From NCBI GenBank assembly GCA_005787685.1, contig SYAC01000034.1, positions 57,916 through 121,915 on the forward strand: a DNA stretch of 64,000 bases, in the 5' to 3' direction. Below are positions 1-8,945 of this stretch, piece by piece (position 1 is the stretch's first letter; each line of letters opens with the position of its first letter). Under the pieces are notes generated by a model. The model was not told the origin of the DNA and searched no databases. It worked only from the letters and a program-made list of their open reading frames with translations. The translations under genes and the position numbers were made by a program. The stretch is from Planctomycetia bacterium (GTDB lineage Bacteria; Planctomycetota; Phycisphaerae; Phycisphaerales; SM1A02).

Positions 1-103
1 AATTTTGGATGTGGACGGGCGCATTGGCGGATTCAATTTTCAATGGGCCTGGGCCAGCGGATTTGTGGCGGGCATTTCCATTGCAAAATACCTTGATTCT
101 TGA
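1..103 (+). CDS. C-terminal end of a HI0933/BaiN-type FAD-dependent oxidoreductase (partial)
   Basis: The frame is open from the window edge to a TGA at 101-103, giving the last 33 residues of a protein that begins outside the window. The tail contains LDVDGRIGGFNFQWAWASG followed by a short G/A-rich helix. This is the C-terminal FAD-contacting signature of the HI0933-like (aminoacetone oxidase/BaiN-like) flavoprotein family. The family is an NAD(P)/FAD-binding Rossmann protein of poorly settled function. The call rests on this short motif alone, so substrate and length cannot be judged. Confidence 0.72.
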   Translation, partial: ILDVDGRIGGFNFQWAWASGFVAGISIAKYLDS

Positions 104-110
104 TTACACT
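81..110 (+). promoter_or_regulatory. Putative sigma-70-type promoter of dacB
   Basis: TTGCAA (81-86) and TACACT (105-110) are separated by 18 bp and lie 33 bp before the dacB ATG. The -35 box falls inside the end of the preceding gene. The TACACT form of the -10 box recurs in front of other genes in this window. Confidence 0.4.
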
Positions 111-143
111 TCATTGATGCACGACCATGCAAGAAGCCGATAG

Positions 144-1709
144 ATGCTCGTGATTTCAACCAAAAAATTTCGTACCGCTTGCGCACTTGCAATGTGTGCT
201 GGCATGTTCGTCAACGCAACCCTGCAGGCCGCCGATCTTGCCACAACCATCAAGTCGTTGGTGGGCACATCGTCCCCCAAAAAAGGAACCACGGCCGTCA
301 GTGTGCGCGGCGATGACACGGTTGAACTTGTGCGCTTGAACTCCGACAAGCCGCTGACTCCCGCGAGCAATCAAAAACTGCTGGTCACTGGGGCGGCCCT
401 GCGCCTGCTGGGTAGCGACTTTGTTTTTCAAACACGGCTTATACGCGAGGGCGATCGCTTGGTCGCTATTGGCGATGGTGATCCATCATTCGCGGATCCC
501 GAACTTCTTGCGCGCATGATCTACACCGACAAAGATGGCAAACAACAAAGCGGCATGTCGCCGGAAGCGCTTCTTGATCTGTGGGTACAAGCAGCCAAGG
601 CCTCTGGCATGACCGAATGCGCTGAGCTTGTGATTGACGATCGCGTGTTCGACCGCGTTGATGTTCACTTGGGATGGCCAGCGGATCAGTTGAATGAGCA
701 CTATTGCGCGCCGGTTTGCGCCATCACCTTCCACTTGAATCGCTTGGATTTATGGGCAAAACCCTCGGATCGTGGCGCGGAGATTTTTAAGATTCGACCC
801 AACAACGATTTTGTAACCCTGGTCAATCAAACCAAAAAAAGCAAGGCAAAAAAAGACGATGGGTTGTGGATACAGCGTGAAGATGCCCCCAATACTTTTA
901 CCATTCACGGAGAATCCAAAAAAGTATTGGAGGAGCCAGTCAGCATTGCGTTGGCAAATCCCTCGCGTTTCTTTGGCCAACTTTTGGCGGAGCGTTTGGT
1001 CAAAGGCGACATCACCGTGAAGTCGGTTCGTTTGGCGAGCGCGGCCGATCCCATTTTCAAAGGGGAAACCATTGGTCCTGTGATTCGCACGCCGCTTGCG
1101 ACCGTGCTGACGCGTTGCAATGTGGACAGCCAAAATTTATACGCGGAGTGCTTGCTGAAGCGGATTGGGTTTCATGCGTCCGGCATGCCGGGAACATGGA
1201 TGAATGGCTCTGACGCCATTGAGAGATGCGCGCGCGAGCGCATGGGCGACACGGTAAATATGACTGGCCTTGATGTCGTGGATGGCTCTGGACTTTCCAA
1301 AGAGAACCGCGTGAGCGCCAGCATTCTCAGCGCGTGGATGAATGACTTGGTTTCCGATGAGAAGCTTGGCAACCTATTTACCGACACGCTTGCAATGGGG
1401 GGCGAAAGCGGCACCGTGAAGAAGAGATTTCGCGACTTGGACAGCAGTAAATTTTCCGTGCATTGCAAGACCGGCTACATCAATGGCGTTTGCGCCTTGA
1501 CGGGCGTTGTGAAATGCGTGAACGGACGATGGGCTACTTTTAGCGTGATTTGCAATGGTTTTGAAGCTGGCGGCGTGGCCAAGGCCAAGCAATTGCAAGA
1601 GAGCATTGTCAAGGCCACGGCGAACTATCTGGACACGCTCAAACCTGTCGGCGCGGTGGCCTCGCCACCGGCGGGCGAGCCGTCACGCGAACGGCTCGGC
1701 GGCGGTTGA
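144..1709 (+). CDS. dacB: D-alanyl-D-alanine carboxypeptidase/endopeptidase, PBP4 type (peptidase S13)
   Basis: This 521-residue periplasmic enzyme should trim or cleave peptidoglycan cross-links. An N-terminal signal peptide spans about residues 1-29, ending ...LQAA. All three penicillin-binding motifs of family S13 are present: SNQK (residues 75-78, with the acylated serine), SQN (329-331) and KTG (442-444). The large stretch between the first two motifs is typical of PBP4, and overall length matches the family (about 480-520). The C-terminus ends in a low-complexity Gly/Pro/Ala/Arg tail. The ATG at 144 gives a sensible signal peptide; a later ATG at 192 would shorten it. The gene is convergent with scpA with no spacer between the stop codons. 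Confidence 0.9.
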   Translation: MLVISTKKFRTACALAMCAGMFVNATLQAADLATTIKSLVGTSSPKKGTTAVSVRGDDTVELVRLNSDKPLTPASNQKLLVTGAALRLLGSDFVFQTRLIREGDRLVAIGDGDPSFADPELLARMIYTDKDGKQQSGMSPEALLDLWVQAAKASGMTECAELVIDDRVFDRVDVHLGWPADQLNEHYCAPVCAITFHLNRLDLWAKPSDRGAEIFKIRPNNDFVTLVNQTKKSKAKKDDGLWIQREDAPNTFTIHGESKKVLEEPVSIALANPSRFFGQLLAERLVKGDITVKSVRLASAADPIFKGETIGPVIRTPLATVLTRCNVDSQNLYAECLLKRIGFHASGMPGTWMNGSDAIERCARERMGDTVNMTGLDVVDGSGLSKENRVSASILSAWMNDLVSDEKLGNLFTDTLAMGGESGTVKKRFRDLDSSKFSVHCKTGYINGVCALTGVVKCVNGRWATFSVICNGFEAGGVAKAKQLQESIVKATANYLDTLKPVGAVASPPAGEPSRERLGGG

Positions 1710-2513
1710 TCATTGCGAAGTGATGACCACGGCGCTGTCGAGCAATTCCAACTCAATGGGTTCACTAGCTTGCGCTTGACGAACGCGAATGCGCTGCTCA
1801 CGCGCGAGTTCAAGCAACGCCAAGAACAAACCAATTCGGTCCATTCGACTGCGTCCTTCAAAGATGGCGTCCAAGCGCATGCGCTTTTCTGGGGAACGAC
1901 CCAATCGATCCACCAGATCGTCTTGATGCAAACCAATAGGCGTGTCGTCGAAAGTGATTTGATGCTCCCCTAGGCGAGAGAAATCAACCGCCAGCGTGAT
2001 GCGTTCAAACGCTTCAAGCAAGTCCAGTAGATGCACATCACCAATGTCAAGGTCTTGAACTTCCTCTACGGTTGTGGCTTGACCATCCTGCGCGGGAACC
2101 GCGCCCGCCACCCCCGAGGCCGACCAACGCATGGCAAATTCACTGCGCAACGAGTCCAGCGTCTCAGCCGCGGTGCGAAAGCGCTGATACGCCAACAATT
2201 GCTGAACCAATTCGCGCCTTGGATCTTCATGCACGCTTGTGTCCGAAAGCGCTTGCGAATCATCCGGCTCCGGCTTGGGCGAAAGCAATCGGCTCTTGAT
2301 CTCCACCAAAGTGGCCGCAAGCACAAGGAATTCGCCAGCTTGTTCCACATCCATGTCGGGAGCGGACTTGAGCACATTGAGATATTGGTTGGTGATGGCG
2401 GCAATCGGAATGTCATGTATGTCCACCTCAGTGCGGCGGATTAAAAACAAAAGAAGATCAAGCGGCCCTTCAAATGCCGAAAGTTTGACCTGATATTCGT
2501 CGACGCTTGCCAC
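1710..2513 (-). CDS. scpA: Segregation and condensation protein A (kleisin)
   Basis: ScpA is the kleisin subunit that bridges SMC heads in chromosome condensation and normally works with ScpB, which is not in this window. The N-terminal signature VKLSAFEGPLDLLLFLIRR and the following VDIHDIPIAAITNQY are diagnostic, and the C-terminal winged-helix region is complete. The frame is open upstream to a GTG at 2561 (283 aa), but that start would abut the divergent kpsF ATG and leave no room for promoters. The GTG at 2513 lies just before the conserved domain and is preferred (267 aa). Neither start has a clear ribosome-binding site. It is convergent with dacB. Confidence 0.9.
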   Translation of the reverse strand: MASVDEYQVKLSAFEGPLDLLLFLIRRTEVDIHDIPIAAITNQYLNVLKSAPDMDVEQAGEFLVLAATLVEIKSRLLSPKPEPDDSQALSDTSVHEDPRRELVQQLLAYQRFRTAAETLDSLRSEFAMRWSASGVAGAVPAQDGQATTVEEVQDLDIGDVHLLDLLEAFERITLAVDFSRLGEHQITFDDTPIGLHQDDLVDRLGRSPEKRMRLDAIFEGRSRMDRIGLFLALLELAREQRIRVRQAQASEPIELELLDSAVVITSQ

Positions 2514-2561
2514 GCACAAACTGTACCAAAGTCGCGGCGTGTTTTCGCTATCATTTTCCAC

Positions 2562-3575
2562 ATGATCGAAAAGATGGTGACCGACGAGGCCGCGTTTATT
2601 TCCGATGTACTTCGCTCCGAGGCTGAAGCCATCACGCGTCTTGCCGTGCGTATTTCAGCCAACAGCAATGATTCGCTGGATTTTATCAAGGCCATTGATT
2701 TGATCACCGCCAGCGACGGACACGTTGTGGTGAGCGGCATGGGAAAGTCCGGCTTGATCGGCATCAAACTTTCCGCCACCTTGGCCAGCCTTGGTCAAGC
2801 CAGTCACTTTGTCCACCCTGCCGAAGCGGTGCACGGCGACCTTGGGCGCATTCGCGCCAACGATGTCGCGCTTCTGCTTTCGTATAGCGGAGAAACCGAT
2901 GAGTTGCTGAACTTCGCAGCCATTCTCCAGGCCGACGGCGTGAACCGAATTGCGATTTCAAAGAGCAATCAAAGCAGCCTGGCCAAGATTGCCAGCGTTC
3001 ATATTTCACTGGGCGATATCGAGGAAGCCTGCCCGCTCAATCTTGCACCCACCGCCACCACCGCCACCATGTTGGCCGCGGGCGATGCTTTGGCGCTGGC
3101 CGTGGCGCGCAGAAAAAATTTCAAGGCGGATGATTTCCACAAGATTCATCCAGGCGGAATGCTGGGAATTGGCTTGCGTCCCGTCAGCGAGGTGCTGCGC
3201 TTTCAAGTTGGAAAAAATCTGACCTGCGTACCGCTTGCGGCCACCATGAAAAGCGCGTTGCAAACATGCGGCCAGGGTCGGCGCGCCGGCGCATTGATGG
3301 TGGTTGACGACCATGGAAGGCTTGTCGGTATTTTGACCGATGGCGATGTGCGCCGGTTAATCAATCAACATGGCGCCGCAGCGCTTGAGAAACCTATCGC
3401 GGAGTGCATGACCAAACATCCCCGCTGCCTGCCCGCGCAATCGCTGGTGCGTGATGCCGTGCGCTTGATCCGTGAATTGCGCGTGGACGAATTGCCCGTG
3501 GTGGACTTCGATGCCAAACCAATCGGCCTCATTGATATTCAAGATTTGATCGCGTTGAAAGTTGTGCGGGACTAA
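2562..3575 (+). CDS. kpsF: KpsF/GutQ-type arabinose-5-phosphate isomerase (SIS plus two CBS domains)
   Basis: The predicted reaction is ribulose-5-phosphate to arabinose-5-phosphate, the first step towards Kdo of the LPS core. The 337 residues contain an N-terminal SIS domain with VVSGMGKSGLIGIKLSATLA and HPAEAVHGDLGRI, both close to the KdsD/KpsF consensus. Two C-terminal CBS domains follow, including VGILTDGDVRRL and VDELPVVDFDAKPIGLIDIQDL. Length matches the family (about 320-340). The ATG at 2562 is used; an in-frame ATG at 2574 is an alternative. A STAS gene begins 3 bp after the stop and is probably co-transcribed. Together with gmhA elsewhere in the window, this supports an outer membrane with LPS. 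Confidence 0.92.
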   Translation: MIEKMVTDEAAFISDVLRSEAEAITRLAVRISANSNDSLDFIKAIDLITASDGHVVVSGMGKSGLIGIKLSATLASLGQASHFVHPAEAVHGDLGRIRANDVALLLSYSGETDELLNFAAILQADGVNRIAISKSNQSSLAKIASVHISLGDIEEACPLNLAPTATTATMLAAGDALALAVARRKNFKADDFHKIHPGGMLGIGLRPVSEVLRFQVGKNLTCVPLAATMKSALQTCGQGRRAGALMVVDDHGRLVGILTDGDVRRLINQHGAAALEKPIAECMTKHPRCLPAQSLVRDAVRLIRELRVDELPVVDFDAKPIGLIDIQDLIALKVVRD

Positions 3576-3578
3576 TTC

Positions 3579-3926
3579 ATGCAGACCTACATCAGCGAGC
3601 GGGATGGTTTTATTCTGGTGGTGGCCGCCGATGGCGGACTCAACCGTGGCACCGCATCACAACTGATCGAGGAAATCACCACCCATGTGGAAAATGGCGC
3701 CACCCAAGTTGTGGTGGACTGCGTCAAACTTGAAATTTTGTCCAGCATGGGTCTGGGTGCCCTGCTTCAAATACACAACAAGCTGAAAAGGCATGGCGCG
3801 CAAGTGCGTTTATGTGGACTTCGCAGCATGATGGTGCAAGCCATCCAGTTGTCGCGTTTGGACAAGATTTTCCAGGTGTATCCGGATGTGAACGCTGCCA
3901 AATTATCATTTCGCCCTCTTTCCTAG
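3579..3926 (+). CDS. STAS-domain protein (anti-sigma factor antagonist type)
   Basis: This 115-residue protein is a single STAS domain. The segment VVVDCVKLEILSSMGLGAL matches the SpoIIAA/RsbV core in which a serine before MG or SG is phosphorylated by a partner kinase. The rest (ALLQIHNKLKRHGAQVRLCGL and a C-terminal QAIQLSRLDKIF helix) also fits. Such proteins bind HPK-type anti-sigma kinases or act in partner-switch modules, but no cognate kinase or sigma factor is nearby. It follows kpsF by 3 bp, so it is likely translated from the same message. Confidence 0.85.
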   Translation: MQTYISERDGFILVVAADGGLNRGTASQLIEEITTHVENGATQVVVDCVKLEILSSMGLGALLQIHNKLKRHGAQVRLCGLRSMMVQAIQLSRLDKIFQVYPDVNAAKLSFRPLS

Positions 3927-3943
3927 TTGAATTCGCCATTGCA

Positions 3944-3978
3944 AGCCGCTTGTGGCGGCTCCCTGATGGAGCCACAAG
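3944..3978 (+). promoter_or_regulatory. Overlapping alternative hairpins downstream of the STAS gene
   Basis: Three mutually exclusive stems can be drawn. AGCCGC (3944-3949) pairs with GCGGCT (3955-3960). GGCTCC (3957-3962) pairs with GGAGCC (3968-3973). The strongest joins CTTGTGGC (3949-3956) plus TCC (3960-3962) with GGAGCCACAAG (3968-3978), leaving a 3-nt bulge. No T-run follows, so it is not a classical terminator. It could protect a 3' end or act as a switch before the small gene at 4092. Confidence 0.4.
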
Positions 3979-4091
3979 ATGGTGTGGAATCGCCGGCAAG
4001 TGACGCACGGAATTTTTCAACCTACAAAAAATGTGCGCCACGCGGCGCGCTTTGTTCGATGAAGGCTCACGCCAATTCGGCAAGGAGCGCC

Positions 4092-4295
4092 ATGCAAAGC
4101 AAAGAACAATTGATTGAATGTATTCAACGAATCAACCCCACGGCACAGCGCGAATTTTTATCAACATTTGATTGGCATTCGCTTCGTCGATACTTGGACC
4201 ATTTAAGCATGACGCTTGAGCCGCGCGGAGTGGATAGCCACTGGACGCGTCTTGGCGACACACCAGCAGTTGTGTGGCGGCGGTCTGCGGCTTGA
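4092..4295 (+). CDS. Small conserved-looking protein of unknown function (67 aa)
   Basis: The open frame extends back to 3927, but the ATG at 4092 is the natural start. It is preceded by AAGGAG (4082-4087) at 4 nt, whereas the upstream codons lie across a hairpin region. The protein begins MQSKEQLIECIQRINPTAQ and contains RRYLDHLSMTLEPRG, then ends DTPAVVWRR followed by SAA. It has no signal peptide or membrane segment and mixes charged helices with a Trp/Arg-rich end. I recall similar short planctomycete hypothetical proteins but cannot name a family. No function can be inferred from its neighbours. Confidence 0.65.
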   Translation: MQSKEQLIECIQRINPTAQREFLSTFDWHSLRRYLDHLSMTLEPRGVDSHWTRLGDTPAVVWRRSAA

Positions 4296-4335
4296 CCCCC
4301 AACGACCGCCGTCCCACCAACCAAGCTCTTAACAA

Positions 4336-4815
4336 TCAAAGACGCAGATTTTTCAGCAGCGCTTCAACGCGACGCTTCAGCAGGCGCACACGCAACAAAC
4401 TGCGCACGCGTGTGATCAGCTCCAACTTGTTCACGGGCTTGGTCAGAAAGTCGTCGCAACCGCATTCCACGGCGCGCTCGAAATCCCCCACCTCATTCAG
4501 CGCCGTCACGATAATGATGACGGTGTCACGAAGCGCCGAATCTTGCTTGATTTTGCGGCAAACCTCAAAGCCGCTCATGCGCGGCATCATGACATCCAGC
4601 AAAATTAAATCGGGTTTGCAACGCGCCACGGCCTCAATAGCCTCCACCCCATCGTGGGCGGTCTCGAGTTTGCACTCCAAAGATTCAAGCCACACTTGCA
4701 TCAATTCGACATTTTGAAGATTGTCATCGACCACCAAAAGAACCGCGTTGCGAAGTTCCTCATTGGAAGGCTCGCGTTCAATGACTTGTTCTAATTCATC
4801 TTGAGGTGTCACCAT
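4336..4815 (-). CDS. Single-domain response regulator (CheY/PleD-type receiver)
   Basis: This 159-residue protein is essentially one receiver domain with a roughly 22-residue acidic N-terminal tail and a basic C-terminal helix. The phosphorylation site is complete: acidic pair D30-D31, phospho-acceptor D74 in LLDVMMPRMSG, T104 in IIVTA and K126 in FLTKP. There is no DNA-binding, GGDEF or kinase output domain. It would therefore act through protein contacts or as a phosphorelay intermediate. No histidine kinase is adjacent. It is the last gene of a minus-strand series and starts 54 bp after the stop of the FAD/Fe-S dehydrogenase. Confidence 0.9.
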   Translation of the reverse strand: MVTPQDELEQVIEREPSNEELRNAVLLVVDDNLQNVELMQVWLESLECKLETAHDGVEAIEAVARCKPDLILLDVMMPRMSGFEVCRKIKQDSALRDTVIIIVTALNEVGDFERAVECGCDDFLTKPVNKLELITRVRSLLRVRLLKRRVEALLKNLRL

Positions 4816-4869
4816 AATTGCATTCTACCTGACCTTGCAATTCGCACGCATGGAATTTACCGCGTCAAA

Positions 4870-7800
4870 TCAATGTGGCGTTGTGGTTTGAACAGAGGTG
4901 GTTGGCGACACAAGTTTGGCGATCAATTCAATGGGATGCAGTGGCAACGCGTCCGTGCCATCTCGGATTTGGTGGCGGCAGCTTGTACCAGGCGCGACAA
5001 TGACCGCCTCAGGCGCGCCGCGGATCGCCGGGAACAAAGATTGCTCGCCAATTTTCATGGACAAGTCGTAGCGATGTTGCGCGTAGCCAAAGGAACCCGC
5101 CATGCCGCAGCAACCCGAATCCAAACTGGTCAAGCGATCGCCAAACAGGCGCCGCAATAAACGCGCGCCCGACTCCGAGCCCCACAAAGCCTTTTGATGA
5201 CAATGCCCGTGAAAAATAACTTTTTCATTGCCTGGCGCAATCTCCGGCCGCATCGGATGCTCATTCCAACGCGCGTCCAGAAATTCCTCCACCAACATGC
5301 TGCGCGCAGCCAACGCGTTGAGTTGCTTGGCATCCACATTCATTTTTAAATCAAGCCAATCATCCTTGATGGCGCTTAGGCACGATGGCTCCAAGGCAAG
5401 CAGCGCCACCGCGTTCTCTTGCTGCATGGTTGCCAAAAGATTTGTGGCGGTTTGCGCGCATGTGCGCGTGGCCTGAGCCAACATTCCAACGCTGATCAAT
5501 GTCCGCCCGCAGCATCCCGCGTCCGGCATGACCACGTGATATCCAAATGCCTCCAACAACTCGACCGCGTGGCGGGCAATGTAGGTTTCGTTGAAGTTGG
5601 TGAAGCAGTCGGCGAACAGCAACACGGTTGGACGAGCTTGCGAATGCAAGTCACGCTTGACGCCTGTCGCACGCGTCAGGGACTGCGCGGCAACCTGACG
5701 CGCTCGTTGCGTGCGCGCCAGCCAGCGATGCGTGGCTGGACCAAATCCAGGGACAGTGCGCGCCGCATGAAAGCCCAGCATGGAGCGAATAAATTTGGCC
5801 AGCGGTGTGTATTCAAGCAGCGCGTTGGCGATGGGCCAGGCCAACGAACCCAGGCGATTGGCCGAGCGAATACCGCCAATCAAGCGAGTTCGCAGCGGAA
5901 CTTTTCCGCGCACGGCGAACTCTTGCGCCGCAAATTCCGCCTTCATTTTGGAAATATCCACATTGCTGGGGCACTCGGTTTGGCAGGCCTTGCACGACAG
6001 ACACAAATCAAGCGTGGCTTTGGTTTGGACATCGCTCCACGCCTGGCCTGGCTGGGTGATTTCATGCTCGGCATTCATTTGCCCCGACAATGCCAAGCGA
6101 AGTGCGTTGCCGCGTCCGCGCGTGCTGTGACGCTCATCCAGCGTCGCACGATACGAGGGACACATGACACCCGTGGGTTGTGTCTTGCGGCAAAGCCCCG
6201 CTCCGTTGCAGGACTCCACCGCGTGCTCAAAGCCATGCTCTTTATGGAAATGAAAAAAGGTATTTGTCTTTGCAATGGCAACCGGTTGGTCATTCGGCTT
6301 CACGCGCAGCGCACTCATGATCAGAGAGGGATTATCCGTTGACATCAAAATCCCAGGGTTCATTAAACCCAAGGGGTCGAAAATATTTTTGACTTGTCGA
6401 AAAAGTTCGCACAATTCTTTTCCAAGCACGCGCACCATGAGTGGCGTGCGCAAGCGGCCATCACCGTGCTCACCCGAAAGCGCGCCACCGTAGCGCGCCA
6501 CCAAGTCCGCAACCTCCACCGCGATCGCAATGACTTGAGCGCGCCCCGCCTCATCCGAAATTTTCACCAGCGGTCGAATGTGTAAACACCCCACGCTGGC
6601 GTGTGCGTAATAGGCCGCCGTGGTCTGGTGGCGCGTCACAATGGCCTTGAAATCCTTGACAAATCGCAATAATTTTTCGGGGTCTACGGCGGTGTCCTCC
6701 ACGAAGGTCATGGGCTTGCGATCGCCTGGAATATTGTGCAACAAGGGCTCGCCGGCTTTGCGCAATTTCCACGCCGTGGCAATGGACCCAGGCGACAGAT
6801 AGCGCTGCATGGTCGCGCCAGGAGCCACCGCCTCCAAGCGGTCAAATGAGGCGTTTAATTGCGACTCGTTGTCGCCTTGATATTCCACATACATGACCGC
6901 ACCCAACTTTCCACTGGCGGGCTTGGGCATCAAGTCCACATAGTGGCGATACTCCGTGTTGGCGCGCGCGGCGTCCAACACCACTTCGTCGATCAATTCC
7001 ACGGCGGATGGCTTGGTATGGATCATGGCCATCAAGGGCGTCAGCGCGTCCTCGATGCTGGTAAAGCCAAGAATGGCGAGCCCGGTGCGCGCAGGCTTGG
7101 GAACAATGCGCAACGTGGCCTGCATCATGATCGCAAGCGTGCCTTCGGAGCCGCATAACAGTTGCGCCAAATTCACGCGGTCAAATGTTCCAGGGGTGCT
7201 GGCTTGCAGTTGTTGCAGCAAAATGTCGACGTTGTAGCCATCCACATGGCGCATGATGTTTGGAATGCGCTTGTGAATCTCATCGGCCAGTGGCAAAACC
7301 CGCTCGGCCAGGCGGCGTGCGATTTCGTTTTGCGCCGGATCACTGTCGCATGAACCTTGAAAAAGATGCAGCGACGCGCCTTCGGCGGTGACCACGCGCA
7401 TCGCGACCACATTTTCAACCGTGCGGCCATACAAAATACTGCGCGCGCCTGCGGAATTATTGCCAATCATGCCGCCCAGCGTGGCGTGGCTGCTGGTGGC
7501 GACATCGGGTCCGAACATCATGCCATGCGGGCTTAACGCGGCGTTCAGTTGATCCAGCGTCACGCCTGGCTCCACCGTGACGGTGCGGCTGGCAATGTCA
7601 ATGTCGCGAATGCCGCGGCAACGCGCGCTCATGTCCATGATCACGGCGTGGTTGACACACTGCCCGGCCAAACTTGTTCCACTGCCACGGGGCAACATTG
7701 GAATTTTTCGCGCGCGGCAATAGCGCACAATATCAACGGCGGACTCGGGCCGATTCAGAATCACCACTCCAATGGGTTCAACCTGATACATGCTGGCGTC

Positions 7801-7974
7801 GGTGGCGTACAACATACGGTCATGCTTTTCAAAGCGCACCTCGCCCACATTCATCATGCGCAAATCATTGGCCGCGCTTTGGCGCAATTGCGTCAGCGTG
7901 GCGAACAGTGGCAAATGAATCGCCACAGCGGAACTTAAATTGTTTGAAGCGTTGGCTTGAGTCACCACATCCAA
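4870..7974 (-). CDS. YdiJ-type FAD-linked dehydrogenase fused to a Fe-S/CCG module
   Basis: This 1034-residue protein has the domain order of E. coli YdiJ (about 1018 aa): an FAD-binding PCMH domain (residues about 55-290, with PRGSGTSLAGQ), the GlcD-type C-terminal oxidase domain (about 310-560, with GEHGDGRLRTP), a ferredoxin-like region and paired CCG domains. A Cys-rich block SCNGAGLCRKTQPTGVMCPS and the cluster CLSCKACQTECPSN should bind Fe-S clusters. The CCG motifs GCCGRT and GCCGMAGSFGY are intact. Such enzymes oxidise D-2-hydroxyacids (2-hydroxyglutarate for YdiJ, lactate or glycolate in relatives), passing electrons to quinone or another acceptor. The substrate cannot be fixed here. 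Confidence 0.9.
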   Translation of the reverse strand: MDVVTQANASNNLSSAVAIHLPLFATLTQLRQSAANDLRMMNVGEVRFEKHDRMLYATDASMYQVEPIGVVILNRPESAVDIVRYCRARKIPMLPRGSGTSLAGQCVNHAVIMDMSARCRGIRDIDIASRTVTVEPGVTLDQLNAALSPHGMMFGPDVATSSHATLGGMIGNNSAGARSILYGRTVENVVAMRVVTAEGASLHLFQGSCDSDPAQNEIARRLAERVLPLADEIHKRIPNIMRHVDGYNVDILLQQLQASTPGTFDRVNLAQLLCGSEGTLAIMMQATLRIVPKPARTGLAILGFTSIEDALTPLMAMIHTKPSAVELIDEVVLDAARANTEYRHYVDLMPKPASGKLGAVMYVEYQGDNESQLNASFDRLEAVAPGATMQRYLSPGSIATAWKLRKAGEPLLHNIPGDRKPMTFVEDTAVDPEKLLRFVKDFKAIVTRHQTTAAYYAHASVGCLHIRPLVKISDEAGRAQVIAIAVEVADLVARYGGALSGEHGDGRLRTPLMVRVLGKELCELFRQVKNIFDPLGLMNPGILMSTDNPSLIMSALRVKPNDQPVAIAKTNTFFHFHKEHGFEHAVESCNGAGLCRKTQPTGVMCPSYRATLDERHSTRGRGNALRLALSGQMNAEHEITQPGQAWSDVQTKATLDLCLSCKACQTECPSNVDISKMKAEFAAQEFAVRGKVPLRTRLIGGIRSANRLGSLAWPIANALLEYTPLAKFIRSMLGFHAARTVPGFGPATHRWLARTQRARQVAAQSLTRATGVKRDLHSQARPTVLLFADCFTNFNETYIARHAVELLEAFGYHVVMPDAGCCGRTLISVGMLAQATRTCAQTATNLLATMQQENAVALLALEPSCLSAIKDDWLDLKMNVDAKQLNALAARSMLVEEFLDARWNEHPMRPEIAPGNEKVIFHGHCHQKALWGSESGARLLRRLFGDRLTSLDSGCCGMAGSFGYAQHRYDLSMKIGEQSLFPAIRGAPEAVIVAPGTSCRHQIRDGTDALPLHPIELIAKLVSPTTSVQTTTPH

Positions 7975-8039
7975 TGATAGATGGCTAGCTGAAATCGGGC
8001 TTGACTTAGATTGGAAATCAGCTGGATGCGTGCAATGGT

Positions 8040-8945
8040 TTATGGATTGCCGTTTGGCGTTGCCTCGGGTTTGGGCTCCGGTTTCATCTCTTGCATATTC
8101 GGCATCAATGGCTGCGATGACTTGGTGGATTCTTTCTTTGCGCCTGGCGATTGCAGATCATCCAACCGCTCAACACGGCGGCGCCCTTGCACATCCAATG
8201 TCAATATTTCAGGGGGAATATCAATGGAATCAAAGGTCATGCGCCATTCAATGGCGGCGTTCATGGGAACGCGGGGACCACTTTCAATGCGGCGGGTTGC
8301 GGCCACCAGGTTGCCAGTCTGGCCATCAAACGTCAATTCCAACCAACCATACTTTCCAACAAGCATGGCTATGGCCGTTCCGTCATCTTTTTTCACGCAT
8401 GACTTCAACGCCACCACTCCCAATTCGGGATCGATGTCTTTCCACCAGTCGTCGGATTGATTTCGCAGAGCCATGCCAAGTTGTGGCCAGGGACTCTCTG
8501 GAATCTCTTGGCGCAAGGCCAGAGCGCTATCAATGGTGATGGCCCGATCCACTGCGACATCCGCGCCGATACGCGTTGCGACCATGCGATTTGAACGAAC
8601 CAACACCTGCACATTGGATTGAAGAAGCGCGAACTTGCGATCCGCCGCGTCCCAGGCAATGACGCATGCGGTTGCATTTTGATCCGATGCCAAGTCGCCA
8701 TCTTGAACCGCCACAGTCGTGGCGCATTTCGCGGCGCCAACACGAGCCGTCCATGTTTTGCACAATGCGGACCAATGTTCCGCGGAGGAATCGGCCAACG
8801 CCGAGCACACGCACAACAGAGAAATGCCCGCCGCCGACAGCGCGTGGGTGCGGCGCCACGCGCTCACAATGCAACCCGTGAGGCGGAACCTTGACGCAGG
8901 ACGCACCGCCTGTTCAACCCTTGATCGCCATCGCAGCTTCCACAT
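8040..8945 (-). CDS. Secreted LolA-like (outer-membrane lipoprotein-sorting-fold) protein of unknown role
   Basis: This 301-residue protein carries a late hydrophobic signal-type segment, ALSAAGISLLCVCSALA (about residues 35-51). Its body is beta-rich, ending in IDIPPEILTLDV and a Lys/Pro-rich tail. It resembles the non-thioredoxin part of the TlpA-like gene immediately upstream and looks like a tandem paralogue without the thioredoxin domain. The ATG at 8945 lies 32 nt inside the end of that gene. An in-frame GTG at 8867 would give a more usual signal-peptide length and is a good alternative. The two genes are surely co-transcribed. Function is unknown; envelope location is an inference from the signal segment. 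Confidence 0.7.
   Translation of the reverse strand: MWKLRWRSRVEQAVRPASRFRLTGCIVSAWRRTHALSAAGISLLCVCSALADSSAEHWSALCKTWTARVGAAKCATTVAVQDGDLASDQNATACVIAWDAADRKFALLQSNVQVLVRSNRMVATRIGADVAVDRAITIDSALALRQEIPESPWPQLGMALRNQSDDWWKDIDPELGVVALKSCVKKDDGTAIAMLVGKYGWLELTFDGQTGNLVAATRRIESGPRVPMNAAIEWRMTFDSIDIPPEILTLDVQGRRRVERLDDLQSPGAKKESTKSSQPLMPNMQEMKPEPKPEATPNGNP

Noticed and set aside
5419..6342. 307-codon plus-strand frame opposite the YdiJ-type gene
   Set aside because: It lies fully antisense to a clearly coding gene. Its product has a shadow-like composition with no domain.
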